Below are positions 8,434 through 16,740 of a stretch of 64,000 bases of DNA, piece after piece; positions within the stretch are counted from its first letter, which is position 1; every line of letters begins with the position of its first letter. Source of the stretch: Duganella sp. BJB476 (GTDB lineage: Bacteria; Pseudomonadota; Gammaproteobacteria; Burkholderiales; Burkholderiaceae_D). The notes below the pieces were generated by a model that saw only the letters and a program-made list of their open reading frames with translations, had not been told where the DNA came from and made no database searches. Location of the stretch: assembly GCF_003416895.1 (NCBI RefSeq), contig NZ_QVIO01000009.1, positions 62,001 to 126,000 on the forward strand, given 5' to 3'. Made by a program: the position numbers and the translations under genes.

Positions 8434-10038
8434 TCAGGCCATATCCAGGCCGCTGGCCGCGCCGGCCAGCTTCTCGCGCAGCGTATGCAGCAGCGCGATC
8501 CCTTCCGCCGCCGAAGCCGCCGTGCCGAACACATAGTGGTCCGGCCGCACCAGCACGAAGGTGCATAGCCGATCGGCCATCCAGTTGCGCAAAATCCCGC
8601 CCTGCTCGCGGAAGCCGTGCCCGCCGCAGGAGGCGCCGGCCGGACCGGCATCGAGCAATTGCAGCAGGGCCAGTGGCAATGCGGCCAGTTGCGCGTCGCC
8701 CTCGATGCCGGCCGCGAGCGCGCCCAGGTCCGCGCCGGGGGCGGCGACGATGCGGAAGGCCGGGCCGGTAAAGCGGTCCAGCAGATCCTCGCGTCCCGCA
8801 TGATCGACCACCATCGGCTGCGGGAACAGCGCGCCGCGCGCGCCCACGCTGTCGAGCGGCGCCAGGAAGCCGCCGGACAATCCGGGTATCAGCGACTGGC
8901 GCACCGTCGGTCCCGGGTTGCGCTCCATCTCCGCCAGCATGGCGCGGTCGCGCGCGGCGGCGCGCTCCGCATCCCGTTCGCAGATGACGTGGCCGAATTC
9001 CTTGGTCACCAGCGTGGTATGACGCACATGGGGCAGCCGTTCCTCCTGATAAGTGTCGAGCAGCGACGGCGCCGCCAGGCCGCGATGCACCAGCGCCAGC
9101 TTCCACACCAGATTGGAGGCGTCGCGTATGCCCTGGCACATGCCCTGCGCCATGAACGGCGGCGTCATGTGCGCCGCGTCGCCGAGGAAGAACAGTCCGT
9201 CCTCGCGCCAGGTCTTCAGGATCAAGGCATGGAAGCGGTAGGCCGACGCCCGCCACAGCTCATATTCATGCGGCGTCAGCCAGCGCGACATCAATTGGGC
9301 GATCGCTTCCGGCTGCGAGATGCTGGCCGGTGTTTCATTCGGATTGATCATGAATTCCCAGCGCCGGTGGCGGCCGGGGCCGACGATGTAGGTGCAAGGC
9401 CGCTCGAATTCGCAGTATTGGATATTGGTCGCCGGCAGCCGCTCCAACACTTCGGGCGCCACCATCAAGTCCACCACCATCCATGGCTCGTCGAACTGCA
9501 GGTCCTCCATCTCCAGGCCCAGCCTGCCACGCAGAGGACTGGTGCCGCCGTCGCAGGCCAGCACATAGCGGCTGCGCACTTCGCGCTGCGTGCCTTCGCG
9601 GTCCTGCAGCAGGCTGACGTAGCCGTCGTCTTCGCGCGTCACCGACAGTACTTCGGTCGAGCGTTCCAGGCTCACGCCCGGCAGCTCCTGTAGCCGCGCG
9701 CGCAGTGCGCCTTCGACCGCCGGCTGCGAGAACACATAGTTGGCCTCCCAGCCCAGCTGATACGGCGCGCCGGCCGGCATGATGCGCTTGATCACGCGTC
9801 CGCCGCTGCTGTGGTATTCCGTGGTCCGGTACGGCATGACATGCTCGGCGATGCGGGCGGCGATGCCGATATTGTCGAACACCCGCATGACTTCGTGGTC
9901 CAGTCCGAAGGCCCGCGGCTTGTCGTAAATGTCGGGCAGCTTGTCGGCCACCAGCGTCTTCAGGCCCCACAGCCCCGCCAGGTTTGCGGCCACCGCGCCG
10001 ACCGGGCCGGCGCCCACGATAAGTACATCCACGTCCAT
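8434..10038 (-). CDS. FAD-dependent aromatic hydroxylase, MhpA-like
   Basis: A 534-residue class A flavoprotein monooxygenase. It has the Rossmann GAGPVG motif at residues 9-14, the DG motif in LACDGGTSPLRG (about residue 165), and the second FAD motif FFLGDAAHMTPPFMAQGMCQGIRDA near residue 290 (cited as GDAAHMTPPF). The overall pattern is that of 3-(3-hydroxyphenyl)propionate-type hydroxylases, with a thioredoxin-like C-terminal domain. It would add oxygen to a phenolic ring using NAD(P)H. The ATG at 10038 follows AGGAG. It is the last gene of an operon with an aldehyde dehydrogenase, a VOC protein and an FAH hydrolase. The substrate is not evident. Confidence 0.85.
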   Translation of the reverse strand: MDVDVLIVGAGPVGAVAANLAGLWGLKTLVADKLPDIYDKPRAFGLDHEVMRVFDNIGIAARIAEHVMPYRTTEYHSSGGRVIKRIMPAGAPYQLGWEANYVFSQPAVEGALRARLQELPGVSLERSTEVLSVTREDDGYVSLLQDREGTQREVRSRYVLACDGGTSPLRGRLGLEMEDLQFDEPWMVVDLMVAPEVLERLPATNIQYCEFERPCTYIVGPGRHRRWEFMINPNETPASISQPEAIAQLMSRWLTPHEYELWRASAYRFHALILKTWREDGLFFLGDAAHMTPPFMAQGMCQGIRDASNLVWKLALVHRGLAAPSLLDTYQEERLPHVRHTTLVTKEFGHVICERDAERAAARDRAMLAEMERNPGPTVRQSLIPGLSGGFLAPLDSVGARGALFPQPMVVDHAGREDLLDRFTGPAFRIVAAPGADLGALAAGIEGDAQLAALPLALLQLLDAGPAGASCGGHGFREQGGILRNWMADRLCTFVLVRPDHYVFGTAASAAEGIALLHTLREKLAGAASGLDMA

Positions 10039-10073
10039 GTTGATCTCCTGTTTTTCTTGTGATGATATCGGGC

Positions 10074-11501
10074 CTAGGCCCTGGTGTATGCGGTCTTGAC
10101 GCTGGTGTAGAACTCGGCCGCGTGGCTGCCCTGCTCGCGCGCGCCGTAACTCGATCCCTTGGTGCCGCCGAACGGCACGTGGTAGTCGACGCCAGCGGTG
10201 GGCACGTTCACCATCACCATGCCTGCCTGCGCCTGGCGCTTGAAGTGGGTCGCGTGCTTGAGCGACGTGGTGCAGATGCCGGCCGACAGGCCGAACGGGC
10301 TGTCGTTGGCCAATTCCAGCGCGTGCTCGTAGCCGTCGGCCGGAATGGCGCAGGCCACCGGACCAAAGATCTCTTCGCGCGCGATGCGCATGCCGGCGTC
10401 GGCGTCCGCGAACAAGGCCGGACTCATGAAATAGCCATCGGTGTCGCGTTTCAGCCTGCGGCCGCCGCAGACCAGCCGCGCGCCTTCGGCCTGCCCCAGT
10501 TCGACATAGTCCAGATTGCTGGCCAGCTGTTCGCCGTCGACCACGGGACCGATCTGCGTCTGTGCCTCCAGCGCGTGGCCGACCTGCAACGCCGATAGGG
10601 TCTCGCCGACGCGCCGCACGAATTCCGCATACACGCCCTTCTCGACGATGAAGCGCGACGAGGCGGTGCAGCGCTGGCCGGTCGAGTAGTAGGCACCCTG
10701 CACCGCGCAATCGACCGCGACATCGAGGTCGGCGTCGTTGAGGATCACCAGCGGATTCTTGCCGCCCATTTCCAGCTGCACCTTGGCAAAGCGCCGGGCG
10801 GCGGCCGTCATCAGCGTGCGGCCGGTATCGACCGAGCCGGTGAAGCTGATGGCCGCCACCTGCGGCGATTCCAGCAGCGCCTTCCCGACCACCGAGCCGC
10901 GCCCCATGGCCAGGTTGAACACGCCGGCCGGCAAGCCGGAGCGGCTGATGATCTCGGCCAGCGCCCAGGCGCAGCCCGGCACCAGGTCGGCCGGCTTGAA
11001 CACCACCGTGTTGCCGTAGGCCAGGGCCGGCGCGATCTTCCAGGCCGGGATCGCCATCGGGAAGTTCCACGGCGTGATGATGCCGACCACGCCCACCGGC
11101 TCGCGCGTGACCTCGACCTCGACCTGCGGCCGCACCGAAGCCAGCTTGTCGCCGCGCAGGCGCAGCGCCTCGCCGCCGAAGAACTTGAAGATATTGCCGG
11201 CGCGCGCCACCTCGCCGATGCCCTCGGCCAGCGTCTTGCCCTGCTCGCGCGCCAGCAGCGTACCCAGCTCGCGTTTCCGCAGCAACAGTTCGCTGCCGAC
11301 GAAATCGAGCGCCCTGGCCCGCGGTTCGATGCCGCTGTTCGCCCATGCGTGGCGCATGGACGCGGCGGCGGCGATCGCCTGTCCGGCCTGGGCGGCGTCG
11401 GCATGCGCATATTCCCCCACCAGGTCGGCCAGGTCCGAGGGGTTGATGTTGCGGCGCGGGCTGCCGTCGACCCAGGCGCCGCCTATGTAATTGGCGTGCA
11501 T
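10074..11501 (-). CDS. NAD(P)-dependent aldehyde dehydrogenase
   Basis: A 475-residue ALDH-superfamily enzyme. The active-site cysteine is in TGQRCTASSRF and the general-base glutamate in QLEMGGKNPLV. PWNFPMAIPAWK and FTGSVDTGR mark the nucleotide-binding domain. The family pattern is closest to 2-oxoglutarate semialdehyde / succinate semialdehyde dehydrogenases. Two bases separate it from the VOC gene, so the two are cotranscribed. It probably oxidises a semialdehyde formed in this aromatic or ring-fission pathway. The ATG at 11501 was chosen because homology starts there; the longer frame upstream is a reading of the neighbouring gene. Confidence 0.87.
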   Translation of the reverse strand: MHANYIGGAWVDGSPRRNINPSDLADLVGEYAHADAAQAGQAIAAAASMRHAWANSGIEPRARALDFVGSELLLRKRELGTLLAREQGKTLAEGIGEVARAGNIFKFFGGEALRLRGDKLASVRPQVEVEVTREPVGVVGIITPWNFPMAIPAWKIAPALAYGNTVVFKPADLVPGCAWALAEIISRSGLPAGVFNLAMGRGSVVGKALLESPQVAAISFTGSVDTGRTLMTAAARRFAKVQLEMGGKNPLVILNDADLDVAVDCAVQGAYYSTGQRCTASSRFIVEKGVYAEFVRRVGETLSALQVGHALEAQTQIGPVVDGEQLASNLDYVELGQAEGARLVCGGRRLKRDTDGYFMSPALFADADAGMRIAREEIFGPVACAIPADGYEHALELANDSPFGLSAGICTTSLKHATHFKRQAQAGMVMVNVPTAGVDYHVPFGGTKGSSYGAREQGSHAAEFYTSVKTAYTRA

Positions 11502-11503
11502 GG

Positions 11504-12055
11504 TCAGGCGCGCGTCTGGCGCAGCAGCTCGCGCGTGGCGGCGATCCATTCCGCGCGCGTCTTGAAGTCGGGGCGGCGGCGGCACATGGCCTCGGTGGTG
11601 GCCAGGATGGTGTCCGCCGGCTGCGACAGGTCGAGCGGTTCGCGGCACGGCTGGTGGGTGTAGAACGGCGAATCGACATACATCTCGATCGGATTGCCCT
11701 CCGGGTCCTTGAAGTATAGCGACCAGGCGTTGCCGTGGTCGACCTGGTCGAGATCGCGCAGGCCGAATTCCTGGGCCCGCTTGTAATACGTGCGCAAATC
11801 CTCCAGTGTATCGAGCAGGAAGGACAGCTGGTTGATTGGATTGAATGGCAGGTCGGTCGGCTTGCCGTCGAACAGCACCAGTTGGTGGTGAATTTCTGGA
11901 TCCTGCGTCATGAAGAACAGGCGGTGGCCGGTGGAGGCGACGCCGCGGTCGCTGACGATGAAGCCGATCTTGGCCCGGTAGAACTCGACCATCATGTCGA
12001 GGTCGGCGCAGAAGATGCCGGTGTGGGTGTACTGAATGCGGGGCAGTTGCGACAT
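11504..12055 (-). CDS. VOC-fold protein, probable ring-cleavage dioxygenase or glyoxalase-like enzyme
   Basis: A 183-residue vicinal-oxygen-chelate protein. The first module starts YTHTGIFCADLDMMVEFYRAKIGF and the second carries HGNAWSLYFKDPEGNPIEMYVDSP. The histidines and the glutamate in NPIEMY are the expected metal ligands. The C-terminal 45 residues are unlike plain glyoxalases and include a cysteine. Within an operon with a hydroxylase and an FAH hydrolase, an extradiol dioxygenase role is the most economical reading. The start at 12055 is chosen by homology. Confidence 0.8.
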   Translation of the reverse strand: MSQLPRIQYTHTGIFCADLDMMVEFYRAKIGFIVSDRGVASTGHRLFFMTQDPEIHHQLVLFDGKPTDLPFNPINQLSFLLDTLEDLRTYYKRAQEFGLRDLDQVDHGNAWSLYFKDPEGNPIEMYVDSPFYTHQPCREPLDLSQPADTILATTEAMCRRRPDFKTRAEWIAATRELLRQTRA

Positions 12056-12065
12056 GGTGGACTCC

Positions 12066-12917
12066 TCAAGCTTCATCGATGACGGGATTGGACAGCGTGC
12101 CGATCTGCGAGATCGTCACTTCGAAGGTGTCGCCGGCCGCGAGGAACACCGGTGGCGTGCGTTTGAAGCCGATGCCGCTCGGCGTGCCGGTGGCCAGGAT
12201 GTCGCCCGGATGCCACGGCAGCGCCTTCGAGATATACGCGATCAGCGCCGGAATGTCGAACGCCAGTTCGGCCAGGCGGCCATGCTGCATCTGTTCGCCG
12301 TTCAGCGTGCCGGTGACGAGCAGCTCGCGATAGTCGGCGATCTCGTCGGCCGTCACCAGCCACGGCCCCAGCGCCCCGGTGGACTGGAAGTTCTTGCCCA
12401 TGCCGTATTGGTGGGTGTGGAACTGCCAGTCGCGTACGCTGGCGTCGTTGAAACAGGTGTAGCCGGCCACATGACTCATGGCGTCGGCGGCGTCGATGTG
12501 GGCGCCCCCTTTGCCGATCACCACCGCCAGCTCGGCCTCGAAATCGAAGTGGCCGGAAACCTTGGGCCGCAGCAGCGGCGCGCCGTGGGCGATCAGCGTT
12601 TCGTGATAGCGCTGGAAGATCACCGGGTGTTCGCCGATCTTGCGGCCCGCCTCGTGCGCATGCTCGACATAGTTAATGCCGACGCAGACCACCTTGCCGG
12701 GGCGCGGTATCACCGGCTCCAGCTGCACGCCGGTCAGCGGGCACATGACGGGCGTGCTTGCCACGATGCGGCGCGCCGCCTCCAGCGCGGCCGGGTCGCC
12801 CAGCAGCGTCGCCAGGTCTTCCACGCCATCCAGCTGGCCGCTCAGCTCCACCACGCCCTGCCCGGTCACCGCGCCAAACCGCGCCTGGCCTTCGCGCCGA
12901 TATGAAATCAACTTCAT
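12066..12917 (-). CDS. Fumarylacetoacetate hydrolase family protein
   Basis: A 283-residue FAH-family protein. Residues 70-283 form the catalytic domain with CVGINYVEHAHEAG, the metal-binding HFDFEAELAVVIGK (Glu-x-Glu), an aspartate in TCFNDASVRDWQ, and the closing GDILATGTPSGIGF. Enzymes of this family hydrolyse C-C bonds of ring-fission diketones or decarboxylate/hydrate related acids. It is the first gene of the minus-strand operon (12917 to 8434) and faces the plus-strand operon across a palindromic operator. Confidence 0.88.
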   Translation of the reverse strand: MKLISYRREGQARFGAVTGQGVVELSGQLDGVEDLATLLGDPAALEAARRIVASTPVMCPLTGVQLEPVIPRPGKVVCVGINYVEHAHEAGRKIGEHPVIFQRYHETLIAHGAPLLRPKVSGHFDFEAELAVVIGKGGAHIDAADAMSHVAGYTCFNDASVRDWQFHTHQYGMGKNFQSTGALGPWLVTADEIADYRELLVTGTLNGEQMQHGRLAELAFDIPALIAYISKALPWHPGDILATGTPSGIGFKRTPPVFLAAGDTFEVTISQIGTLSNPVIDEA

Positions 12918-12986
12918 TGTCTTCTCCTTGTTGTTCGGGTGGCAGGCGCCTGCCGCGCCATGCCTGGAGCAATTATAGGATCAAAC

Positions 12987-13008
12987 ATATTTTTGTGCAC
13001 AAAAATAT
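12987..13008. promoter_or_regulatory. Perfect 22-bp palindrome between divergent catabolic operons
   Basis: The palindrome is centred on GTGCAC, with the core TTTTTGTGCACAAAAA. It lies in the promoter region shared by the FAH operon (minus) and the AA_synth operon (plus). TTGT-N-ACAA cores are typical of GntR/FCD repressors. No regulator gene sits in this cluster; the GntR protein at 937-1638 is one candidate. The rest of 12918-13134 shows nothing else. Confidence 0.65.
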
Positions 13009-13134
13009 TTAATTTGCATAAAATCTCGCCGCATGTATAATTTCCATCAAGGGGCGGGACCGGATCTCCGGCCCGCCGCGCCGCCTGCGGCTGGCATGCA
13101 GGCGCTTCGATTGTTGTTCGCTGAGGAGATGTTG

Positions 13135-13716
13135 ATGTCGCTCGTTACGGTACGCAAGTACAAACTGGATATTGAAGAAATTTGGCATGAAGGCGGCCCG
13201 CGGTTGGAGCAGCCGCTGCGGGTGGCGACGGCGCTGGCCGTGGTCGCCAATCCCTATGCCGGGCGTTACCAGCCCGACCTGCTCCCCTTCATGGCGGAGC
13301 TGCGCCAACTCGGTTCGGAGCTGTCGGCGCGCCTGATCGCGGCGCTGGGCGGCGTCGCCAACGTGCAGGCCTATGGCAAGGGTGCGGTGGTCGGCGAGGA
13401 CGGCGAACTGGAGCACGGCGCGGTCTGGCACGAGGCCGGCGGCTGGGCGATGCGCGAAGCGCTGGGTCAGCCGAAGGCCATCGTGCCGTCCGCCAAGACC
13501 ATCGGCGGCATTGGCACCCGCCTGATCGTGCCGTTGGGGCATATCCAGGCCGCCTATGTTCGCAGCCATTTCGGCGCCGCCGAAATGACGCTGTGGGACG
13601 GTCCGCGCCGCAACGAAATCGCCTTCGGACTGGCGATGGCGACCGGCGGCCGGGTCCATGCCCGCCTGGGCGGGCTGGCGGCGGCCGACGTCACGGGCAA
13701 CGACGGCCTGCGCTGA
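13135..13716 (+). CDS. Amino-acid-synthesis-family protein (AA_synth, DUF1185)
   Basis: A 193-residue protein matching the AA_synth family (PF06684): it has VRKYKLDIEEIWHEGG at the start, the VVANPYAGRYQPDL segment, and conserved GKGAVVGEDGELEHGAVWH and GHIQAAYVRSHF segments. The biochemical function of the family is poorly defined; members occur in catabolic clusters with amidases and oxygenases. I chose the ATG at 13135, which is 6-7 bases from GAGGAG; another ATG at 13129 is too close. It is the first gene of the plus-strand operon. Confidence 0.8.
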   Translation: MSLVTVRKYKLDIEEIWHEGGPRLEQPLRVATALAVVANPYAGRYQPDLLPFMAELRQLGSELSARLIAALGGVANVQAYGKGAVVGEDGELEHGAVWHEAGGWAMREALGQPKAIVPSAKTIGGIGTRLIVPLGHIQAAYVRSHFGAAEMTLWDGPRRNEIAFGLAMATGGRVHARLGGLAAADVTGNDGLR

Positions 13717-13765
13717 TCCGCGCGGCCACCAAGCAGAAGACCACACAAAAACAAGGAGACATGAA

Positions 13766-14875
13766 ATGAGCAAGATGATGCGCGCGGCACGGATGCACGA
13801 AGTCGGCAAGCCGATGGAAATCGAACGGATACCGGTGCCGGAAGTCCGCCCCGGCGATGTGCTGGTCAAGGTCAAGGCTTGCGGCATCGTGCCCAACCTG
13901 GGCAACGTCCTGAGCAACTGGGGTACCTGGTTCCCGCACCTGCCGCTGCCCAAGCTGCCGGCCATTTTCGGCCTGGATCCGGCCGGCGTGATCGAAGCGG
14001 TCGGCTCGCAGGTGATCGGTTTCAAGCCGGGCGACCGCGTCTACGTCAACCCGGCCCGCTATTGCGGCGCCTGCCGCAACTGCCGCGCCGGCGAGACCAC
14101 CGCCTGCGCCAGCTATACCTTCAACGGCTACTTCGGTTTCTCCCGGCGCTCGCAGCGCATCTACGACGACTACCCGTACGGCGGCCTGTGCGAATACATG
14201 ACGGCGCCACAATACAGCCTGGTGCGCATTCCCGGCAATATGCGCTTCGAGCAGGCCGCACGGCTGGGCTACCTGGGCACCGCCTACCGCGCGCTGCGCA
14301 CGGCCGGCGTGGGGCCGGGCTCCACTGTGCTGATCAACGGCATCAGCGGCACGCTGGGCCTGGGTGGCGCGCTGTTCGCGCTGGCACTGGGCGCGCGCCG
14401 CATCCTCGGCACCGGCCGCAACGTGGAGCTGCTGCAGCGGGTCAAGGCGTTGGCGCCGGATCGCATTCACGTGCATGCGCTCGGCAAGCGCCCCATGCGG
14501 GACTGGAGCGACGAAGTCACCGAGGGCGAAGGGGTGGACGCCGTAATCGATGCGCTGGGCCCTGGCGCCGACCCGCGCACCCTGCTCGACGCGTTGTCGA
14601 CGCTGCGACGCGGCGGCAAGCTGGTCAATGTCGGCGCGGTGGCCGGCGAAGTGCCGGTCAACCTGCACTATTTGATGGACAATGACATCACGCTGGTCGG
14701 CTCGGCGTGGTTCACCACCGCCCAGGGCCAGGAGATGGCGGACCTGGCCGAGGCCGGCGTGGTGGATCTGTCGGTGTTCGAGCACCACAGCTTCCCTCTG
14801 GAGAAGGTGAACGAGGCGATCGGCGGCATCGAGCACCGTTCCGGCGGCTTCAGCAACTTCGTCATCTGTCCCTAA
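13766..14875 (+). CDS. Zinc-type alcohol dehydrogenase
   Basis: A 369-residue MDR-superfamily dehydrogenase. The structural-zinc cysteines are visible in NPARYCGACRNCRAGETTAC, and the Rossmann region includes INGISGTLGLGGALFALALGA. The usual catalytic-zinc cysteine (C-G-x-C/D-H) region reads KACGIVPNLGNV, and the GHE motif is replaced by GLDPAG. The catalytic zinc site is therefore altered, and it may work as a zinc-independent reductase or on an unusual substrate. The ATG at 13766 follows AAGGAGA; an ATG five bases upstream is out of frame and runs straight into a stop. Confidence 0.82.
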   Translation: MSKMMRAARMHEVGKPMEIERIPVPEVRPGDVLVKVKACGIVPNLGNVLSNWGTWFPHLPLPKLPAIFGLDPAGVIEAVGSQVIGFKPGDRVYVNPARYCGACRNCRAGETTACASYTFNGYFGFSRRSQRIYDDYPYGGLCEYMTAPQYSLVRIPGNMRFEQAARLGYLGTAYRALRTAGVGPGSTVLINGISGTLGLGGALFALALGARRILGTGRNVELLQRVKALAPDRIHVHALGKRPMRDWSDEVTEGEGVDAVIDALGPGADPRTLLDALSTLRRGGKLVNVGAVAGEVPVNLHYLMDNDITLVGSAWFTTAQGQEMADLAEAGVVDLSVFEHHSFPLEKVNEAIGGIEHRSGGFSNFVICP

Positions 14876-14885
14876 GGAGCACACC

Positions 14886-15431
14886 ATGGAAATCCGACGT
14901 ATCGTTACCGGCCACGACGCCCAAGGCAAGGCGGTGTTCGTCTCGGAAGCGGCGGCGCCGCGCGCGGCCGCATTCAAGCACATTCCCGGCCACGCCTTCG
15001 CCCAAGTCTGGGCCACGGCACCCGGCGCCAGCCTGCCGGCGCCGGCAGGCGATCCCACCCTGGACGGCGGCTCGCTGGTGCCGGCGCCGGGCGGCACCAG
15101 CTTCCTGATCGTCACCTTCCCGCCGGACGCCGTCATGATGAGCCCGGACTTTAACGGTGCGGCGGCCGGCGCCGAGCTGGGCGCCGCCCTGCCCGGCCTG
15201 ATCGACTGTTTCGAGCCGGACTGCCCCGGCATGCACCGCAGCGACAGCATCGACTATGCGCTGGTGCTGGGCGGCGAGATCTGGCTGGAGCTGGACGACG
15301 GCGCGCAAAAACTGCTGCGCCAGGGCGACGTGGCGGTGCAGAACGGCACGCGCCATGCGTGGCGCAACCGCAGCGCGCAGGCCGCCACGCTGGCGTTCAT
15401 CCTGGTCGGCGCGGCCCGGCCGGGAGCTTGA
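14886..15431 (+). CDS. Cupin-domain protein
   Basis: A 181-residue protein whose second half (about residues 105-170) is a cupin barrel: HRSDSIDYALVLGGEIWLELD and, after a glycine turn, GDVAVQNGTRHAWRNRS. The histidines and Asp/Glu could hold a metal. It is 10 bp downstream of the dehydrogenase and 1 bp before the nitroreductase, so it is part of the same operon. Small cupins of this type occur in aromatic degradation clusters as dioxygenases or isomerases. The specific reaction is unknown. Confidence 0.8.
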   Translation: MEIRRIVTGHDAQGKAVFVSEAAAPRAAAFKHIPGHAFAQVWATAPGASLPAPAGDPTLDGGSLVPAPGGTSFLIVTFPPDAVMMSPDFNGAAAGAELGAALPGLIDCFEPDCPGMHRSDSIDYALVLGGEIWLELDDGAQKLLRQGDVAVQNGTRHAWRNRSAQAATLAFILVGAARPGA

Positions 15432-15432
15432 C

Positions 15433-16029
15433 ATGACGCGCTGCATTTGCGACGACGCCGTGCGCGACCTGATCTTCCGCGAGGCGCGTAGCCAGAACCG
15501 CTGGCAGGCGCGCGGCGTGGACGACGCGCTGCTGCGCGAAGTCTACGAGTTGCTGAAATGGGGGCCGACCAGCATGAACACCTCGCCGTTGCGGCTGCTG
15601 TTCCTGCGCACGCCCGAGGCGAAGGAACGGCTGCTGCCGGCGCTGGCGCCGGGCAACGTCGACAAGGCCAGGACGGCGCCGGTGGTGGCGGTGGTGGCCT
15701 ACGACCGGACGTTTTACGAGAAATTGCCGACGCTGTTTCCGCACCGCGCGGACGCGGCCGACATGTTCCGCAACAATGAGCGGCTGAGCGAGAGCACCGC
15801 TTTTCGCAATGCCTCGCTGCAAGGCGCCTACTTGATGATCGCGGCGCGGATGGTGGGTCTCGATTGCGGCCCCATGTCCGGCTTCAACGAGGAGCTGGTC
15901 AACCAGACCTTTTTCTCGGACGGCGCATGGAAAGTCAACTTCCTGTGCGGCATAGGCTATGGCGACGCCACGGGATTGTTCCCCCGCCATCCCAAACTCA
16001 GCTTTGAGGAAGTTTGCCAGTTCCGCTAG
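15433..16029 (+). CDS. Nitroreductase-family protein, RutE/HadB-like
   Basis: A 198-residue FMN-dependent nitroreductase-fold protein. The signature features are FREARSQNRWQARGVDDALLREVYEL at the start, WGPTSMNTSPLRLLFLRT (FMN contacts), and the C-terminal CGIGYGD with the PRHPKLSFEE end. This is the RutE/HadB subgroup, whose best known member reduces malonic semialdehyde to 3-hydroxypropionate. In this operon it would reduce an aldehyde or an unsaturated product of ring cleavage. It is the last gene of the plus-strand operon. Confidence 0.85.
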   Translation: MTRCICDDAVRDLIFREARSQNRWQARGVDDALLREVYELLKWGPTSMNTSPLRLLFLRTPEAKERLLPALAPGNVDKARTAPVVAVVAYDRTFYEKLPTLFPHRADAADMFRNNERLSESTAFRNASLQGAYLMIAARMVGLDCGPMSGFNEELVNQTFFSDGAWKVNFLCGIGYGDATGLFPRHPKLSFEEVCQFR

Positions 16030-16127
16030 CAAACCAAACTCTATCCCACCGGCGGCGCGGGCTGCGTCTGCATATCACGCTGTTGATTCGCCTGACCGCC
16101 GCCGGCGCCGCGCTGGGCCACACGCGC

Positions 16128-16189
16128 TTGGCTGGCGAGCGGAGTGGTTCGTTTCGGTCGATTCAAAGACCGCATGGGGCTTTTATGAT
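16128..16189 (+). promoter_or_regulatory. Near-consensus PIP box with -10 hexamer
   Basis: TTGGC (16128-16132), 15 bases, TTCGT (16148-16152), 31 bases, then TATGAT (16184-16189). The first half-site has one mismatch to TTCGB. The geometry is identical to the perfect PIP promoters of the paralogous genes at 31132 and 35543, and the -10 hexamer is the same. It lies about 105 bp upstream of the start of the small secreted protein gene. Confidence 0.6.
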
Positions 16190-16293
16190 TGAACTGTCGC
16201 TGATTCACGGCGTCGTGTACGAAACATTGATGCACGTAAAGCGATGGTCAGAAATTCATTCTCCGACAAGTCTCAACGTAAAAGGTAATACTC

Positions 16294-16644
16294 ATGAACC
16301 GCAGCAAAATTATGAGCAAGACGGCATTTGTCGTCACGGCCGTCACAGCGAGCGTACTGCTGTCCAGCTCTGTTGTCGCCGCCCCTAAGGACTTGGTCGG
16401 CGCGCAGTCCGGCACGCTGGTCTTCGCCAACGTGAACAACCGCACCACCTGCGCGCGCGTCTATGTCAATGGCCAGCAGTACGATTTGACCAAGACCAAT
16501 GTGCAGGGTCTCGCGCGCAACGTTCCGTTCGGCAAAGCGTTTATGGCGTCCATTTACAATAAGCCTACCTGTGGTGGTACGGCCGCGAAGAACGTTTGGT
16601 ACACGACCCATACGCAGGCCACGCAGACCTGGTTGATTCAATAA
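16294..16644 (+). CDS. Small secreted protein of a five-member local family
   Basis: A 116-residue protein. Residues 1-29 form a Sec signal peptide (KTAFVVTAVTASVLLSSSVVA then APKD). The mature part has the family core: a cysteine followed by ARVYVNGQQYDL, a second cysteine in KPTCGGTAAKNVW, and a C-terminal TWLIQ. The family is otherwise found at 30743, 34681, 35166 and 35917, and this copy is the most divergent. I do not recognise the fold; two conserved cysteines about 45 residues apart suggest one disulphide. A PIP-like promoter and a strong downstream terminator bracket it as a single-gene unit. Confidence 0.75.
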   Translation: MNRSKIMSKTAFVVTAVTASVLLSSSVVAAPKDLVGAQSGTLVFANVNNRTTCARVYVNGQQYDLTKTNVQGLARNVPFGKAFMASIYNKPTCGGTAAKNVWYTTHTQATQTWLIQ

Positions 16645-16681
16645 CCGACTCGAAGACGTCCGCCGGTTCCGCTGGCCGATC

Positions 16682-16715
16682 AAGAGAAAGGGCTCCGATC
16701 GGAGCCCTTTCTCTT
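16682..16715. terminator. Perfect 34-bp palindrome, bidirectional terminator
   Basis: A 17-bp inverted repeat without a loop offset, centred on CGATCG, with AGAAAGGGCTCC and its complement as the arms. It lies between the convergent genes ending at 16644 (plus) and 16741 (minus), with A/T-rich flanks on both sides. It should stop transcription from both directions. Confidence 0.8.
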
Positions 16716-16740
16716 ATCCAAACTGCTGGTATCGCTTTCC

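Noticed and set aside
8434..11679. A very long minus-strand open frame of over 1000 codons
   Set aside because: Only 8434-10038 matches a protein (FAD hydroxylase). The upstream part is an Arg-rich shadow of the aldehyde dehydrogenase gene in another frame.
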